Shown here: positions 28,800 through 40,165 of the stretch, piece after piece
Position numbering within the stretch: the stretch's first letter is position 1
How the letters are laid out: each line of letters starts with the position of its first letter
Assembly: GCA_947501615.1 (NCBI GenBank)
Contig: CANMWK010000001.1
Location: 248,001 to 312,000 of the forward strand
Origin: an uncultured Tenacibaculum sp.
GTDB lineage: Bacteria; Bacteroidota; Bacteroidia; Flavobacteriales; Flavobacteriaceae
Length of the DNA: 64,000 nt
Direction: 5' to 3'
Notes under the pieces: model-generated
What the model was told of the DNA's origin: nothing
Seen by the model: the letters and a program-made list of their open reading frames with translations, nothing else
Database searches by the model: none
Translations under genes and position numbers: made by a program

Positions 28800-29761
28800 A
28801 TTAAATGGTGTTTTTTAGCTACTCTAAAAGGAAAAATGAGATAATAATATGATATCGTTACCAAACAAAATAAAATGATAAATACACAAACAAAAGCAGG
28901 GACTTGATTGTATAATCGGGTTACATAACCTTCTAAAAATGCGGCAATAAAAGTAAAAGGAATAGTACTTAAAAAGATGAAAAAAGCTTCACGTAATCCT
29001 TTTTTAAAAGACTCAAAACGTTTTAATGCTCCAGGAAATAAAATACTTGCTCCAATAATATATCCACAACCAGCTTCTATGATCATTCCGAAGATTTCAT
29101 AAGTTCCATGGATCCAAATACCTTTTAAACTATCTAATAAAGAATTATGTTGATAAAAGAAAGCTTGGAATACTGCTACCATAATACCATTAACCATAAT
29201 ATAATAACCCGTACCTATGCCTATAAACAATCCAGAGAGAAACATATTTAAACCTACTCGAAGGTTGTTGTTGAAAATTCCAATAAAACTACCCCAAGTA
29301 CTTCCTTTTTTATATACACCTAGCGCATCACCGTTTTTAATATTCTCTAATGTTTGATCTACATAATTATTACTTAAAATTTGACGTGCGAAGTTTTCAT
29401 CATTAAAAGTAGACAGCAATCCTATAAAAAAGAAAATAAAAAAAACAGCAAACGAAATATACATGTATTTCCTGTTCTTATATACTAAGAGAGGAACTGT
29501 TTCAATGAAAAAAGAAACAAAAGTATTCTTAGTTTGTTTTTTCGTGTGATATATTTTACTGTAGCTACTTTTCGCTAATTTGTTTAAATATGGAACTACA
29601 TTACTTTTAGGATAAAAGGATTGTGCATACGACAAATCATTCATAATTTGTATATGCAATTGCGCTATTTCGTCAGGAGTCTTTTCAATTTTATTTGAAA
29701 TTACTTCTTCAAATTCAAGCCATTTTTCTTTATTTTGCTTTATGAAAGCTATCTCTCTCAT
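28796..29761 (-). CDS. SpoIIM-like (DUF95) integral membrane protein
   Basis: A 321-residue protein with a soluble helical N-terminus (about 95 residues) and five or six membrane helices. The central motif GIGTGYYIMVNGIMVAVFQAFFYQH ... IWIHGTYEIFGMIIEAGCGYIIG is characteristic of the stage II sporulation M/DUF95 family. In non-sporulating bacteria these occur with RDD and MoxR genes. First gene of the minus-strand cluster. Its start is only 21 bases from the divergent RDD start. Confidence 0.9.
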   Translation of the reverse strand: MREIAFIKQNKEKWLEFEEVISNKIEKTPDEIAQLHIQIMNDLSYAQSFYPKSNVVPYLNKLAKSSYSKIYHTKKQTKNTFVSFFIETVPLLVYKNRKYMYISFAVFFIFFFIGLLSTFNDENFARQILSNNYVDQTLENIKNGDALGVYKKGSTWGSFIGIFNNNLRVGLNMFLSGLFIGIGTGYYIMVNGIMVAVFQAFFYQHNSLLDSLKGIWIHGTYEIFGMIIEAGCGYIIGASILFPGALKRFESFKKGLREAFFIFLSTIPFTFIAAFLEGYVTRLYNQVPAFVCVFIILFCLVTISYYYLIFPFRVAKKHHLI

Positions 29762-29782
29762 AAAGACAAATGTAAAAATTGT

Positions 29783-30598
29783 ATGAAAACACTACAAATA
29801 AATACGACACAAAATGTTAAAATAAATTTTGAAATGGCAAATGTCGGTCAACGTTTATTAGCATTTGTAATCGATAATATCATAAAAATAGCATATATAT
29901 ATCTTTTAACTAGAATTGTAGATATTGATTCTATAATTAGAAACATAGAGCGAGATAATTGGTCTAAAGCAGCAGTTGAAATACTGTTTTTACTACCGAT
30001 TACTTTTTATACCTTATATTCTGAAGTATTAATGAACGGACAAACATTAGGAAAGAAGGTTGTGAATATTAAGGTGATTAATTTTGAAGGTTTTAAACCT
30101 TCTTTTCTTGATTATACGATACGATGGTTTATGCGTATGGTAGATTTTAATTTTTTTATCCTAGTGTTCATATTGTTATACAATACGATGAACGAAAGTA
30201 ATCTTTATATGATTCTTTATCTTATATTTCTTATTGGTAAAATGCTAGGTTTCTTTATGATTATTCTGACTAAAAATAACCAGAGAATTGGTGATTTTGC
30301 TGCAAATACAGTAGTTGTGTCGTTAAAAGATAAAGCAAATTTTTCAAGAACTATTTTAGAAGAAATCAAAGAAGATTATAAACCTCAATTTTCTAATGTA
30401 ATTAAGTTATCAGATAACGATGTTCGAATTATAAAAGATACTTTTGTAAAGGCTAAAAGAAATAAAGATTACAATACCTTGATTAAATTGCGAACAAAAA
30501 TTGAAGAAGTTACTACAATTAAAAAACCTAAAGAATTAACAGATGTTAATTTTATAGATACTATTTTAAAAGATTTTAACTACTATACTCAAGATTAA
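29783..30598 (+). CDS. RDD-family membrane protein
   Basis: A 271-residue protein with an RDD domain: ANVGQRLLAFVIDNIIK (helix 1), a second helix pair with TLGKKVVNIKVIN, and RWFMRM followed by further helices. RDD proteins are membrane proteins, some linked to ion transport. A soluble C-terminus of about 90 residues has no recognised motif. The ATG at 29783 is chosen because an upstream in-frame start would run into the divergent SpoIIM-like gene. That pairing is conserved in Bacteroidota. Confidence 0.9.
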   Translation: MKTLQINTTQNVKINFEMANVGQRLLAFVIDNIIKIAYIYLLTRIVDIDSIIRNIERDNWSKAAVEILFLLPITFYTLYSEVLMNGQTLGKKVVNIKVINFEGFKPSFLDYTIRWFMRMVDFNFFILVFILLYNTMNESNLYMILYLIFLIGKMLGFFMIILTKNNQRIGDFAANTVVVSLKDKANFSRTILEEIKEDYKPQFSNVIKLSDNDVRIIKDTFVKAKRNKDYNTLIKLRTKIEEVTTIKKPKELTDVNFIDTILKDFNYYTQD

Positions 30599-30624
30599 TT
30601 TTATTAATTGATAAAAAAATAGAT

Positions 30625-31197
30625 ATGGAAGAAGGATTTATAAAAGATACATATGAGTTAATTATCAAAGAAATACAAACTGTTATAACAGCATCTTATA
30701 TTTTAGCTATAGGAATAGGTATGCTTTTTAATTATCAAAAGTATTCTGAATTTGACATAAATATTTTTGATTATTCAGATGTATTTGATTTTTTAATAGC
30801 TCCTTTTTCTGATTTTTATATACTTTTATTTGCAACGGTATCAATTTTATTTGTTGTTATATTTTTTCAATTAGATAATGTTTGGAAGAGAAAATGGCCA
30901 AAATCTTACTCTAAAGCGAACTTTGGGCGCGATAAAAAGTCTTGGTTTAAAATCTATAGAGTTATACTTTTTACAATAAGTTCTTTTGTGTATCTATATC
31001 TTTCAGCAGATTATTATGGTAGATACACAAAAAATAAGATAGGTAATCAAAAAAATATTTCAATAAAACTTGCAGATAATGAATTGAAATCAGGAAAGTT
31101 AATTGGAAAAACGAAAGATGTGATTTTTTTACTTAATAAAGGAAGTGTTTATGCAATACCTATTTCTTCTTTAGTTAAGGAAATAAAGATAAAATAA
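30625..31197 (+). CDS. Hypothetical membrane protein
   Basis: A 190-residue protein with three predicted helices (about residues 15-35, 58-84 and 108-128). The C-terminal 60 residues are soluble and beta-rich (ISIKLADNELKSGKLIGKTKDVIFLL). The layout suggests a membrane sensor or anchor but no family is recognised. It follows the RDD gene by 26 bases and is probably co-transcribed; a terminator lies 27 bases downstream. Confidence 0.75.
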   Translation: MEEGFIKDTYELIIKEIQTVITASYILAIGIGMLFNYQKYSEFDINIFDYSDVFDFLIAPFSDFYILLFATVSILFVVIFFQLDNVWKRKWPKSYSKANFGRDKKSWFKIYRVILFTISSFVYLYLSADYYGRYTKNKIGNQKNISIKLADNELKSGKLIGKTKDVIFLLNKGSVYAIPISSLVKEIKIK

Positions 31198-31223
31198 AGT
31201 TTTACCTTTTTAAGCTTTTATGA

Positions 31224-31263
31224 TTTGTTGCGGAAAGCTCCAATAGAACTTTTCCGCAACAAA
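31224..31263. terminator. Bidirectional terminator between convergent genes
   Basis: A 13-bp perfect stem (TTTGTTGCGGAAA at 31224-31236 with 31251-31263). It has A/T-rich flanks on both sides and lies between the plus-strand membrane gene and the minus-strand clpB stop. Confidence 0.85.
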
Positions 31264-31282
31264 AATTAAATAGTATAAATTT

Positions 31283-33886
31283 CTACTCTTCTTCATCCTG
31301 TATTGGATTCCTAAATACTAAGTTGTCATCAAATTCATCTAAAAGAATCAAACTATCACTAGATATTTTTCCTGCTAAAATTTCTTTAGACAGTAAGTTG
31401 AGTACTTGCTTTTGAATCACACGTTTTACTGGTCTAGCACCGAATTCAGGTTGAAACCCTTTTTCCGCTAAATAATGAATTGCTTGCTCAGTTGCATCCA
31501 AAGTAATATTTTGTGCCGCAACGGTTTTCTTAACATGATTCAATTGTAATTCTACAATAGATCTAATGTTTTCCTTAGTTAAAGGAGTAAACATGATAAT
31601 ATCATCGATACGATTTAAGAATTCAGGTCGAACACTTTGTTTTAAAAGACCTAATACTTCATCTTTAGCCAATTCCATTGAAGCTTCTACAGCGCCATTC
31701 ATAGTATTATATTTCTCTTGAATAATATGACTTCCCATGTTCGAAGTCATAATAATTATCGCGTTTTTAAAGTCAGCTAAACGACCTTTATTGTCTGTTA
31801 ACCTTCCTTCATCTAAAACCTGTAAAAGTATATTAAATGTATCTGGATGCGCTTTTTCAATCTCATCTAATAAAATTACCGAATACGGTTTACGCCTTAC
31901 AGCTTCAGTTAATTGTCCACCTTCATCATAACCAACATATCCAGGAGGCGCGCCAACTAATCTACTAACTGCATGGCGCTCTTGATATTCACTCATATCA
32001 ATTCTGGTCATCGCATTTTCATCATCAAATAAATACGAAGCTAAAGCTTTAGCTAATTCTGTTTTACCAACACCGGTTGTTCCTAAGAAAAGGAAAGAAC
32101 CAATGGGTTTATTCGGATTTTGAAGTCCGGCTCTAGATCTCCTAACTGCATCAGAAACTGCTTCAATAGCTTCTTCTTGTCCCACTACACGTTTATGTAA
32201 TTCTTCTTCTAAGCGTAATAGTTTTTCACGCTCAGATTGTAACATTTTAGTCACAGGAATACCAGTCCATTTTGCAACAACTTCTGCAATATCATCGTAA
32301 GTAACTTCCTCTTTAATTAAAGCGTTATCGCTTTCTTGAATTAAAACCTCTTGTTGACGTTCTAATTCTTCTTGGGCTTCTTTAATTTTACCATATCGAA
32401 GTTCTGCAACTTTACCATAATCACCATTTCGTTCAGCTTTTTCTGCTTCTAACTTGTAGTTCTCGATATCAGTTTTTAAAGTTTGAATTGCATCTACAGT
32501 ACTTTTTTCAGATTGCCATTTGGCATTAATATCGTTTCTTTCGTCTTTTAAATTCCCTAATTCTACATGTAAAGATTTTAATTTTAATTCATCATTTTCA
32601 CGTTTTATTGCTTCAATTTCAATTTCTAATTGCATAATTCGTCGATCTAAAACATCTAATTCTTCAGGTTTAGAATTAATTTCCATACGGAGTTTAGCTG
32701 CAGCTTCATCCATTAAATCAATTGCTTTATCTGGTAAAAATCGACTCGTAATATAACGTTGCGATAATTCTACGGCACCAATAATAGCTTCATCTTTAAT
32801 ACGAACTTTATGATGCGTTTCATACTTTTCTTTAATTCCTCTCAGGATAGAAATTGCACTTTCAGTATCAGGTTCATCTACTAATACCTTTTGAAAACGA
32901 CGTTCTAACGCTTTGTCTTGTTCAAAATACTTTTGATATTCATCTAAAGTTGTTGCTCCAATAGCACGAAGTTCCCCACGAGCCAATGCAGGTTTTAAAA
33001 TATTAGCAGCATCCATTGCACCTTGTCCGCCACCAGCACCAACTAAAGTGTGAATTTCATCAATAAATAATACGATGTCTCCTTCAGAAGAAGTTACTTC
33101 TTTTACAACCGCTTTTAAACGCTCTTCAAATTCCCCTTTAAACTTTGCACCAGCAATTAAAGCTCCCATGTCTAAAGAATAAATCTGCTTATCTTTTAAG
33201 TTTTCAGGAATATCTCCTTTAATAATACGGTGTGCTAATCCTTCAGCTATAGCTGTTTTACCTGTTCCAGGCTCTCCAACAAGAATTGGATTGTTTTTAG
33301 TTCTACGCGATAAGATTTGAAGCAATCGTCTAATTTCTTCATCTCTTCCAATAACAGGATCTAACTTTCCGTCCTGCGCTAATTGGTTTAAGTTTTTAGC
33401 ATATTTATTTAAAGAATTGTACGATTCTTCTGCACTTTGTGAAGTAACACGATTTCCTTTACGTAGTTCTTCTATCGCAGCTTGTAAGCTTTTTTGGTGT
33501 ATACCTTGATCTTTTAAAAGTTGTGCAATTTGACTTTTAGAATTGAAAATAGCTAAAATTAAATGCTCAACAGAAACATACTCGTCGTTCATTTTTTTAG
33601 CTATAATACTAGCTTCATTTAAGGTTTTTGTTGCTTCTCTAGATAACAAAATATCTGCACCATTTACCTTTGAAAAACTTTGTAATTGTTGATCTAAGAT
33701 GCTTGAAATTAAATCAATATTCACATTTAATTTCTTTAGTATAAAAGGAAGTACATTTTCATCTACTTGTAATAAAGCCTTGAAAAAGTGTTCGTTTTCG
33801 ATTTGATTATGACTGTACTCTTGCGTAATTTGTTGTGCAAGTTGAACCGTCTCTTGAGATTTTATTGTATAGTTATTAAAATTCAT
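31283..33886 (-). CDS. clpB: ATP-dependent disaggregase ClpB
   Basis: An Hsp104/ClpB chaperone that rescues aggregated proteins together with DnaK. 867 residues, full family length. N-terminal Clp domain (1-145), first AAA+ with Walker A GEPGTGKT, and the coiled-coil M domain at about 400-530, which distinguishes ClpB from ClpA/C. The second AAA+ has GTTGVGKT and the pore loop [11 protein letters not shown]-terminal domain and acidic tail follow. Monocistronic; no CIRCE-like operator was seen upstream. Confidence 0.97.
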   Translation of the reverse strand: MNFNNYTIKSQETVQLAQQITQEYSHNQIENEHFFKALLQVDENVLPFILKKLNVNIDLISSILDQQLQSFSKVNGADILLSREATKTLNEASIIAKKMNDEYVSVEHLILAIFNSKSQIAQLLKDQGIHQKSLQAAIEELRKGNRVTSQSAEESYNSLNKYAKNLNQLAQDGKLDPVIGRDEEIRRLLQILSRRTKNNPILVGEPGTGKTAIAEGLAHRIIKGDIPENLKDKQIYSLDMGALIAGAKFKGEFEERLKAVVKEVTSSEGDIVLFIDEIHTLVGAGGGQGAMDAANILKPALARGELRAIGATTLDEYQKYFEQDKALERRFQKVLVDEPDTESAISILRGIKEKYETHHKVRIKDEAIIGAVELSQRYITSRFLPDKAIDLMDEAAAKLRMEINSKPEELDVLDRRIMQLEIEIEAIKRENDELKLKSLHVELGNLKDERNDINAKWQSEKSTVDAIQTLKTDIENYKLEAEKAERNGDYGKVAELRYGKIKEAQEELERQQEVLIQESDNALIKEEVTYDDIAEVVAKWTGIPVTKMLQSEREKLLRLEEELHKRVVGQEEAIEAVSDAVRRSRAGLQNPNKPIGSFLFLGTTGVGKTELAKALASYLFDDENAMTRIDMSEYQERHAVSRLVGAPPGYVGYDEGGQLTEAVRRKPYSVILLDEIEKAHPDTFNILLQVLDEGRLTDNKGRLADFKNAIIIMTSNMGSHIIQEKYNTMNGAVEASMELAKDEVLGLLKQSVRPEFLNRIDDIIMFTPLTKENIRSIVELQLNHVKKTVAAQNITLDATEQAIHYLAEKGFQPEFGARPVKRVIQKQVLNLLSKEILAGKISSDSLILLDEFDDNLVFRNPIQDEEE

Positions 33887-34041
33887 TTTCTCAACTTTTT
33901 TATTTCATTCAGTAATAGTCAAAATACATTCCATTAGATAAAATATGTCAATTTGACCTTTTATTGATAATAATCCTGTAATCTTGTCGTTATTGAGTTG
34001 TTTTTAAACGATATAACAAATCATAAATCCCTAACAACCAA

Positions 34042-36727
34042 ATGAAATCTTTAACTAAACTCCTTATAATCTTTACCATAAGCACAACGTATGCACAAAA
34101 TATTTATGTTGCCAAAAATGGAAATGATGCAAATTCTGGAGGTGAAAACGATCCTTTTTTAACAATAGCGAAGGCTTGTGAAGTCGCAAGACCAGGAAAT
34201 GTTGTGTTGATTCGTGAAGGAAAATATGAAGAAACCATAAAACCATCAAGATCAGGTGAAGCAGGAAATCCAATAGTTTTTACATCTTATCCTGGAGAAA
34301 ATGTGGTGATTTCTGCAATGCAATCGTTAAGTAATTGGACTACTGATGGTGATGGGCGATGGAAAACTTCTGTGAACTGGGATTTAGGTCAGCGTAATTT
34401 TGTAATGAACGGAACTACAGTTTTAGATTTAGCAAGATGGCCAAATAATACGGATGGAGATCGTTTTACATTAAATTCTTTACGTAATGATGGGGGAAGT
34501 CAAGATGAAGTTTCTGTAAATGCGTTTTTAACTGATACTGAAATTCCAAATTGGAATTGGGCAAATGGAGGTTCTATTATGTTTTACGGTGATCGCCCAG
34601 GATCTGGTTGGACAACTTGGAGAGCTTGGATTAAAAGTCAGTCTTCTGGTCGTGTAAACTTTGATGCAATTAAAAATCAAAATTGGATCGTTGGAGCACA
34701 TCCTCCAGGAGATTTAGGAGATTATTTTTTAGAAGGTATAAGAAGCTTTAGATTATCAAAACGAATGGTATTTTGATGCTACTACAAATACACTTTTTGT
34801 ACAATTACCTGGTGGAATTAAGCCAAATGATGGAGCAGTACAAATGTCAAGAAGAGAAGTAACTGCAGATTTACAAGGTCTTAGTCATATTCATATTGAA
34901 AATTTAGCATTATTCGGAGGTAATGTGTTGATAAAAGGAACTGGTAACAAGCTAAATAGAGTTACAGTTTTATATGGAAGTATGACAAGGGGAATTAATC
35001 CTAATTTTAATTCAGGAATTAATGCTGTTGACATAAAAAACGGTTCTAGCAATACAATTATAGAACATTCAGAAATTGGTTTTGGAGATGCTACAGGTAT
35101 TTGGGACTCAGGTACGGCTTCAATAATAAGAAACAATTATGTGCACGATTTTGACTTTTTAGGTTCTTATGATGCTCCAATAATGGCTAGAGGAGGAGTT
35201 GATACTAAAATTTTAAATAATAATATTTCAAGAGGAGGAAGAGATGCTATTCAAATCGTTAATAAGAATTCTGAAGTAGCTTGGAATGATATATCGCAAA
35301 GTAATTTAATAGCAGATGATTGTGCGTTACTGTATACGATTAATAAAGGTTTAAATCTAGATATTCACCATAACTGGTTTCATGACGCTGAAAGTAGAGG
35401 GAAATTGAAAAAAGCAGCAGGTATTTATTTAGATAACGATGCAGAGAATGTAAGAATCTATAGAAATGTTGTTTGGAATGTAGAGTGGACAAACATTCAG
35501 ATTAATTGGGATGGAAAAGATATTGATATTTTCAATAATACTTTGGTAAAAGCAAAAGGCGGTACCATGGGAGCTTGGCATAAGGAGGGAACCATGTTTA
35601 CGAATGTTAAGGTTTGGAATAACATTACTGATCGAAATGCAACAGACCAAGGAGGAAATCAGGAAACAGAAGGAACATGGGAGCCACAGTCTGATAAACA
35701 GAATAACTTAGTAAATAAAACTTCTTTTGTAGATCATGAGAATAACGATTTTAAATTAAAAGCAGGTTCAGCTGCAATAGATTTCGGTAGAGAAATTACA
35801 GGATATACAGAAGGTTTTGAAGGGGCTTCTCCTGATGTTGGAGCGTATGAGTTAGGAGACAATTGGATTCCTGGTCCGGATTGGAAATTATCTGAAGGCG
35901 CAAATGGTTCATGTTATAATTTACCAGGAGAGTCTTGTGCTTGTACGCCAGTTGTTTGGTATAAAGATGCTGATAATGATGGTTTAGGAGACCCAGATAC
36001 CGAAATAGAAGCTTGTAGCAAACCTAATGGTTATGTTGCTGATAACTCAGATAATTGTGATAATGATAAAAATAATAGATGTGATATTTTACATCAAGTA
36101 GGTGTAAAAATAGAAGCAGAAGAATACAATAGTAAACAAGGAGTGCGTGTAGAAACAAATACGAGTGGAGTTACAAATTTAGGTTTTATTGAAAACAATG
36201 ATTTTTCTACATATAAAATAAATGTTCCTCAAACAGGAATGTACACCGTAACATATAATATTGCCAGTGGGAGTAGTGGAGGAGAAGTTCAGTTGACTTC
36301 AGATAATGCGGTATCAGAATCTGTAACCACAACAATTACAAATACCGGTGGATGGAAAGTTTGGAAAGAAGTCTCTTCAACTGTAAAACTAGAAGAAGGT
36401 ATACAAACATTAACAGCGACTTTTGTAGGCGGAAGTAGTTTTTTGTTTAACATAGATTGGTTAAGCGTAACTGCTGGAGTTTTATCTGTAAATGATATCG
36501 ATACTTTAACAGTGAAAGTATATCCTAATCCGTCTAATGATATTATAAAAATAGAAGGATTACGAGAAGATATCAACTTCAGTCTTTTTGATATAAAAGG
36601 TAGAAAGCTAAAAACGGTTTTAGTAACGTCTACTTCAAATGAAATTCCTATTGAAGAATTACCACAAGGAATTTATTTTTTAAAATCTAAACAAAAAGAT
36701 GTTTCCTATACAATTATTAAAAAGTAA
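34042..36727 (+). pseudogene. Frameshifted beta-helix/CBM6 T9SS protein (putative polysaccharide-active)
   Basis: Two consecutive reading frames form one protein. Frame 1 (34042-34776) has a signal peptide and the start of a right-handed beta-helix (VAKNGNDANSGGENDPFLTIAKACEVARPGNVV). At 34741 one extra base, or two missing, shifts the frame. From 34742 the other frame continues through the expected EALDYQNEWYFD, the beta-helix, a Ca-binding Asp/Asn-rich segment (DADNDGLGDPDTE), a CBM6-like domain (VKIEAEEYN ... FNIDWLSV) and a T9SS sorting domain (VYPNPSNDIIKI ... IIKK). Intact, it would be a secreted polysaccharide lyase or hydrolase of about 895 residues. A real mutation, a sequencing error or +1 frameshifting are all possible. 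Confidence 0.85.
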
Positions 36728-36790
36728 CTTTGTAAGTAATTGAAGTAATTCGAGACTACACAAGAAAATAATTTTTATAATTAAGGAATA

Positions 36791-37195
36791 ATGGGCGTTT
36801 TTGGAAATATTTTTAAAAAATCATCTGATCAAAATAAAGAAGTAAAAGAAAATAATATTAATTGGATTCCACTAAAAACAGTAGATCAAATTAAGCAAGT
36901 CACTAAAAGATCACATACTAAACCAGTAGGGATTTTTAAGCACTCTACGCGTTGTGCTATTAGTAAAACAGTGATTAAAAACTTTGACCAATCATTTCCA
37001 AAAGCATTAAATGAGAAGATTGATATCTTTTATATAGATTTATTAAACTACAGAGACGTTTCTAACGAAGTTGGGTATGAATATCAAGTTTTACATCAAT
37101 CACCTCAGTTCCTTTTAATTAATAAAGGAGAAGCTGTTTTACATGCATCACATTATGATATTACTCAGATTGATTTAGAAAAAATCATAAAATAA
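36791..37195 (+). CDS. ytxJ: YtxJ-like bacillithiol-system thioredoxin-fold protein
   Basis: A 134-residue monothiol thioredoxin-fold protein. The redox motif is HSTRCAIS (single Cys, residue 56), preceded by PVGIFK and followed by the cis-Pro region HQSPQFLLI. This matches YtxJ, the monothiol bacilliredoxin-like protein associated with bacillithiol; Bacteroidota make bacillithiol. Predicted cytoplasmic role: removing bacillithiol from modified protein thiols. Separated from the helicase gene by 54 bases. Confidence 0.88.
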   Translation: MGVFGNIFKKSSDQNKEVKENNINWIPLKTVDQIKQVTKRSHTKPVGIFKHSTRCAISKTVIKNFDQSFPKALNEKIDIFYIDLLNYRDVSNEVGYEYQVLHQSPQFLLINKGEAVLHASHYDITQIDLEKIIK

Positions 37196-37249
37196 TACGT
37201 AGGTTTTATAAATAGGTTGTATTTTTGAGCTTTCAAAAAAGTTAACCTT

Positions 37250-38803
37250 TTGAGCGCTACAGAGTCAAAAAATAAAGTCGGAAAGAGCTTATACAATTAT
37301 CAGAAAGAAGCATTATTCAAAATTTTCAAAAGTTTTGAAAATGCCCCTGAGAATTATCATTTATTATATCAATTACCAACAGGAGGAGGAAAAACGGTTA
37401 TTTTTTCGGAAATAACGCGTCAATATTTAAAGCATTACAAAAAGAAAGTTTTAATAATGACGCACCGAATAGAGTTATGCAAGCAAACTGCAAGAATGCT
37501 TGGAGAATTTGGTGTAGAGAATAAAATTATCGATAGTAAAGCAGAATTAGACGATCAGGCAGAATTTGATTGTTTTGTGGCGATGGTTGAAACACTGAAT
37601 AATCGTTTAAACGATGATATTTTAGATATTTCAGATGTTGGATTGGTAATTATTGATGAAGCACACTACAATTCATTCACTAAATTATTTAAATTCTTTA
37701 ATAAATCTTTCATTTTAGGTGTTACAGCAACTCCTTTGAGTTCAAATATTAAAATGCCAATGAAAGACAACTACGATCATTTGATTGTAGGAGAAAGTAT
37801 AGCTGCACTGATAGAGAATGAATATCTTGCCAAAGCAAGTGTGTATTCTTATAATGTAGGTTTAACCTCTCTTGAAGTTGGTGCTAATGGTGATTATACA
37901 GTAAAGTCATCAGAAGATTTATATACCAATTCTAACATGCTTTCTAAATTGTTGCAAGCATATGAAGAGAGAGCAAAAGGAACAAAAACATTAATCTTTA
38001 ATAACGGTATTAATACCTCATTGTATGTATACGATACTTTTAAAAGAGCTGGTTATCCTATTGCGCATTTAGATAATACAAACACAAAGAAGGAGAGAGA
38101 TGCCATTTTAAAATGGTTTAATCAAACGCCTAATGCAATCATAACTTCGGTAAGTATCTTAACTACAGGTTTCGATGAACCTTCTGTACAATCAATCATA
38201 TTAAACAGAGCGACAAAATCATTAACATTATATTATCAGATGATTGGTCGTGGTTCTCGTATTATTCCAGGGAAGTCTCACTTTAATGTAATTGATCTAG
38301 GAAATAATTTCCATAGATTCGGACCTTGGGGAGCAGATCTTGATTGGGAGAAAATGTTTAGGGCTCCAAATTTCTACTTGGATAACTTATTGACTGATGA
38401 AGATATTGAAAGTACTTTTAGATATGAGTTACCTGAAGATGTAAAGAAAGAGTTTGCAAAAACAAAAGAAGAGGACTTGTATTTTGATGTGAAAAAAGTA
38501 TACATAGACACAATACAGTCTGGCCAAAGTTCTAAAAAAGTTCTCGAAAAATCTATAATACACCATACGCGTATGTGTGTAGAAAATAGTGAAGATGTAT
38601 TTGATGCATTAATTTTAGCTAAAAAATTGGGAGGTGATATTGATGATAGAATACATAGATATTCAAAATGTATTTGTAAATCGACACACAATTTCATTGA
38701 TTGGCTTCAAGACGATTATAGAAAGAAGTTACATTCGCATATCAGAGCAAACTTTGATGAAGTTTATGAAGATATCTTTGGTCATCCACCACCAGAAGAA
38801 TAA
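37250..38803 (+). CDS. Superfamily-2 DEAH-type helicase
   Basis: A 517-residue helicase resembling the XPB/SSL2-type group. Motif I is LPTGGGKTV, Ia LIMTHRIEL, II IIDEAHYN, III GVTATPLSS, and VI YYQMIGRGSR. A C-terminal extension of about 150 residues has a Cys/His-containing segment (HRYSKCICKSTHNF). Translation probably starts at TTG (37250), since no ATG precedes motif I. A TATTTTTG box lies at 37220-37227. A role in DNA or RNA metabolism is likely; substrate not determinable. Confidence 0.9.
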   Translation: MSATESKNKVGKSLYNYQKEALFKIFKSFENAPENYHLLYQLPTGGGKTVIFSEITRQYLKHYKKKVLIMTHRIELCKQTARMLGEFGVENKIIDSKAELDDQAEFDCFVAMVETLNNRLNDDILDISDVGLVIIDEAHYNSFTKLFKFFNKSFILGVTATPLSSNIKMPMKDNYDHLIVGESIAALIENEYLAKASVYSYNVGLTSLEVGANGDYTVKSSEDLYTNSNMLSKLLQAYEERAKGTKTLIFNNGINTSLYVYDTFKRAGYPIAHLDNTNTKKERDAILKWFNQTPNAIITSVSILTTGFDEPSVQSIILNRATKSLTLYYQMIGRGSRIIPGKSHFNVIDLGNNFHRFGPWGADLDWEKMFRAPNFYLDNLLTDEDIESTFRYELPEDVKKEFAKTKEEDLYFDVKKVYIDTIQSGQSSKKVLEKSIIHHTRMCVENSEDVFDALILAKKLGGDIDDRIHRYSKCICKSTHNFIDWLQDDYRKKLHSHIRANFDEVYEDIFGHPPPEE

Positions 38804-38818
38804 AAAAATATAGCAAAT

Positions 38819-38852
38819 AAAAAACCATTTCTAATTCAGAAATGGTTTTTTG
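38819..38852. terminator. Bidirectional terminator between the helicase gene and fahA
   Basis: A 14-bp perfect stem (AAAAAACCATTTCT at 38819-38832 with 38838-38851) around a 5-base loop. A and T runs suit termination from either side. It lies between convergent genes. Confidence 0.92.
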
Positions 38853-38875
38853 CTTATAGTAATATGTTGTATACG

Positions 38876-40165
38876 CTACTTTTTGAATGGTTTTGCAGGT
38901 AAAACTTTTCCAGTACATTCTCCAAATCCGATTCTTACCTCATTGTTTTGAGAATAACCTCTCATGATAACAGTATCATGATCGTTAATAAATTTTCGCT
39001 CACTACCATCATTCATTTTGATAGGATTTTGTCCTCTCCATGTTAATTCTAGCATCGAACCAAAACTATCTTCTGTAGGTCCTGAAATAGTTCCACTTCC
39101 CATCATATCACCAGCTTCAACAGGACATCCATTTACCGTATGATGTGCCAACTGTTGCGCCATTGTCCAATACATGTACTTAAAGTTAGAATTACAAACT
39201 ACAGTTTCTTTCTCATTTTCTGGCTGAATTGCCATCTGTAAGTTAATATCAAAACTGTGTTTACCTTCGTGCTGTAAATAAGGTAATGGTTGTGGTTCTT
39301 GTTTTGGGTTATTTACTCTAAAAGGTTCTAAAGCATCTAAAGTAACAATCCAAGGAGAAATTGTAGAAGCAAAGTTTTTACCTAAGAAAGGTCCAAGCGG
39401 TTGGTATTCCCATGCTTGAATATCTCTTGCAGACCAATCATTAAATAAAACTAAACCAAAAATATAATCTTCAGCCTCTTCTACGGCAATGCGATCACCT
39501 AAATCATTTGATACCGTTGTAATAAACGCCATCTCTAATTCAAAATCTAATAATTTTGAAGGCCCAAAACCTGGTGCTCCACCTTCTTCAGTAGGTCTAG
39601 ATTGACCAATTGGTCTACGAATAGGAGTGCCTGAAGGAATAATAGAAGAACTTCTTCCATGATAACCAATAGGAATATGCAACCAGTTTGGTAATAAAGC
39701 ATTTTTAGGATCTCTAAATAAGCTTCCTACATTGGTTGCATGCTCTTTACTTGCGTAAAAGTCAGTATAATCACCAACTTGCACAGGTAAAAGCATTTCA
39801 ATTTCGTCCATTCTAAAAATAACTTTGTCTTTATGATCTGCATTATCTCTAAGCTTACCATTCTTAACATCAAAGATATCAGCAATTCTATTTCTAACTA
39901 ATCGCCAAGTTTTCCTACCATCAGCGATAAAGTCATTTAGTGTATCTTGTAAAAATATATCATCAGTTAATGGAATTCCTTCAAAATACCCTAATTGATG
40001 TAATGCACCTAAATCAATAGCAAAATCACCAATTCTAGTTCCAATAGTGATGATATCATCTCGAGTTAAAAAAACTCCGAAAGGTATATTTTGAATAGGA
40101 AAATCTGAATTTTCTTCAACTTTCAACCATGATTTTCTTTTGGGGTTATTGGCTGTTATTTCCAT
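38876..40165 (-). CDS. fahA: Fumarylacetoacetase
   Basis: Hydrolyses 4-fumarylacetoacetate to fumarate and acetoacetate, the last step of tyrosine/homogentisate breakdown. 429 residues, full length. An SH3-like N-terminal domain is followed by the FAH catalytic fold. Visible signatures: YTDFYASKEHATNVGSLFRDP, PIGYHGRSSSIIPSGTPIRRP, FELEMAFI with metal-binding acids, VLFNDWSARDIQAWEY, and GTISGPTEDSFGSMLEL. No other tyrosine-catabolic gene is in the window. Confidence 0.97.
   Translation of the reverse strand: MEITANNPKRKSWLKVEENSDFPIQNIPFGVFLTRDDIITIGTRIGDFAIDLGALHQLGYFEGIPLTDDIFLQDTLNDFIADGRKTWRLVRNRIADIFDVKNGKLRDNADHKDKVIFRMDEIEMLLPVQVGDYTDFYASKEHATNVGSLFRDPKNALLPNWLHIPIGYHGRSSSIIPSGTPIRRPIGQSRPTEEGGAPGFGPSKLLDFELEMAFITTVSNDLGDRIAVEEAEDYIFGLVLFNDWSARDIQAWEYQPLGPFLGKNFASTISPWIVTLDALEPFRVNNPKQEPQPLPYLQHEGKHSFDINLQMAIQPENEKETVVCNSNFKYMYWTMAQQLAHHTVNGCPVEAGDMMGSGTISGPTEDSFGSMLELTWRGQNPIKMNDGSERKFINDHDTVIMRGYSQNNEVRIGFGECTGKVLPAKPFKK

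Noticed and set aside
33887..34041. Possible promoters in the clpB / beta-helix divergent gap
   Set aside because: Only partial boxes (TATTTTG, TAATCTTG) that do not fit TAnnTTTG with correct spacing; not strong enough to annotate.
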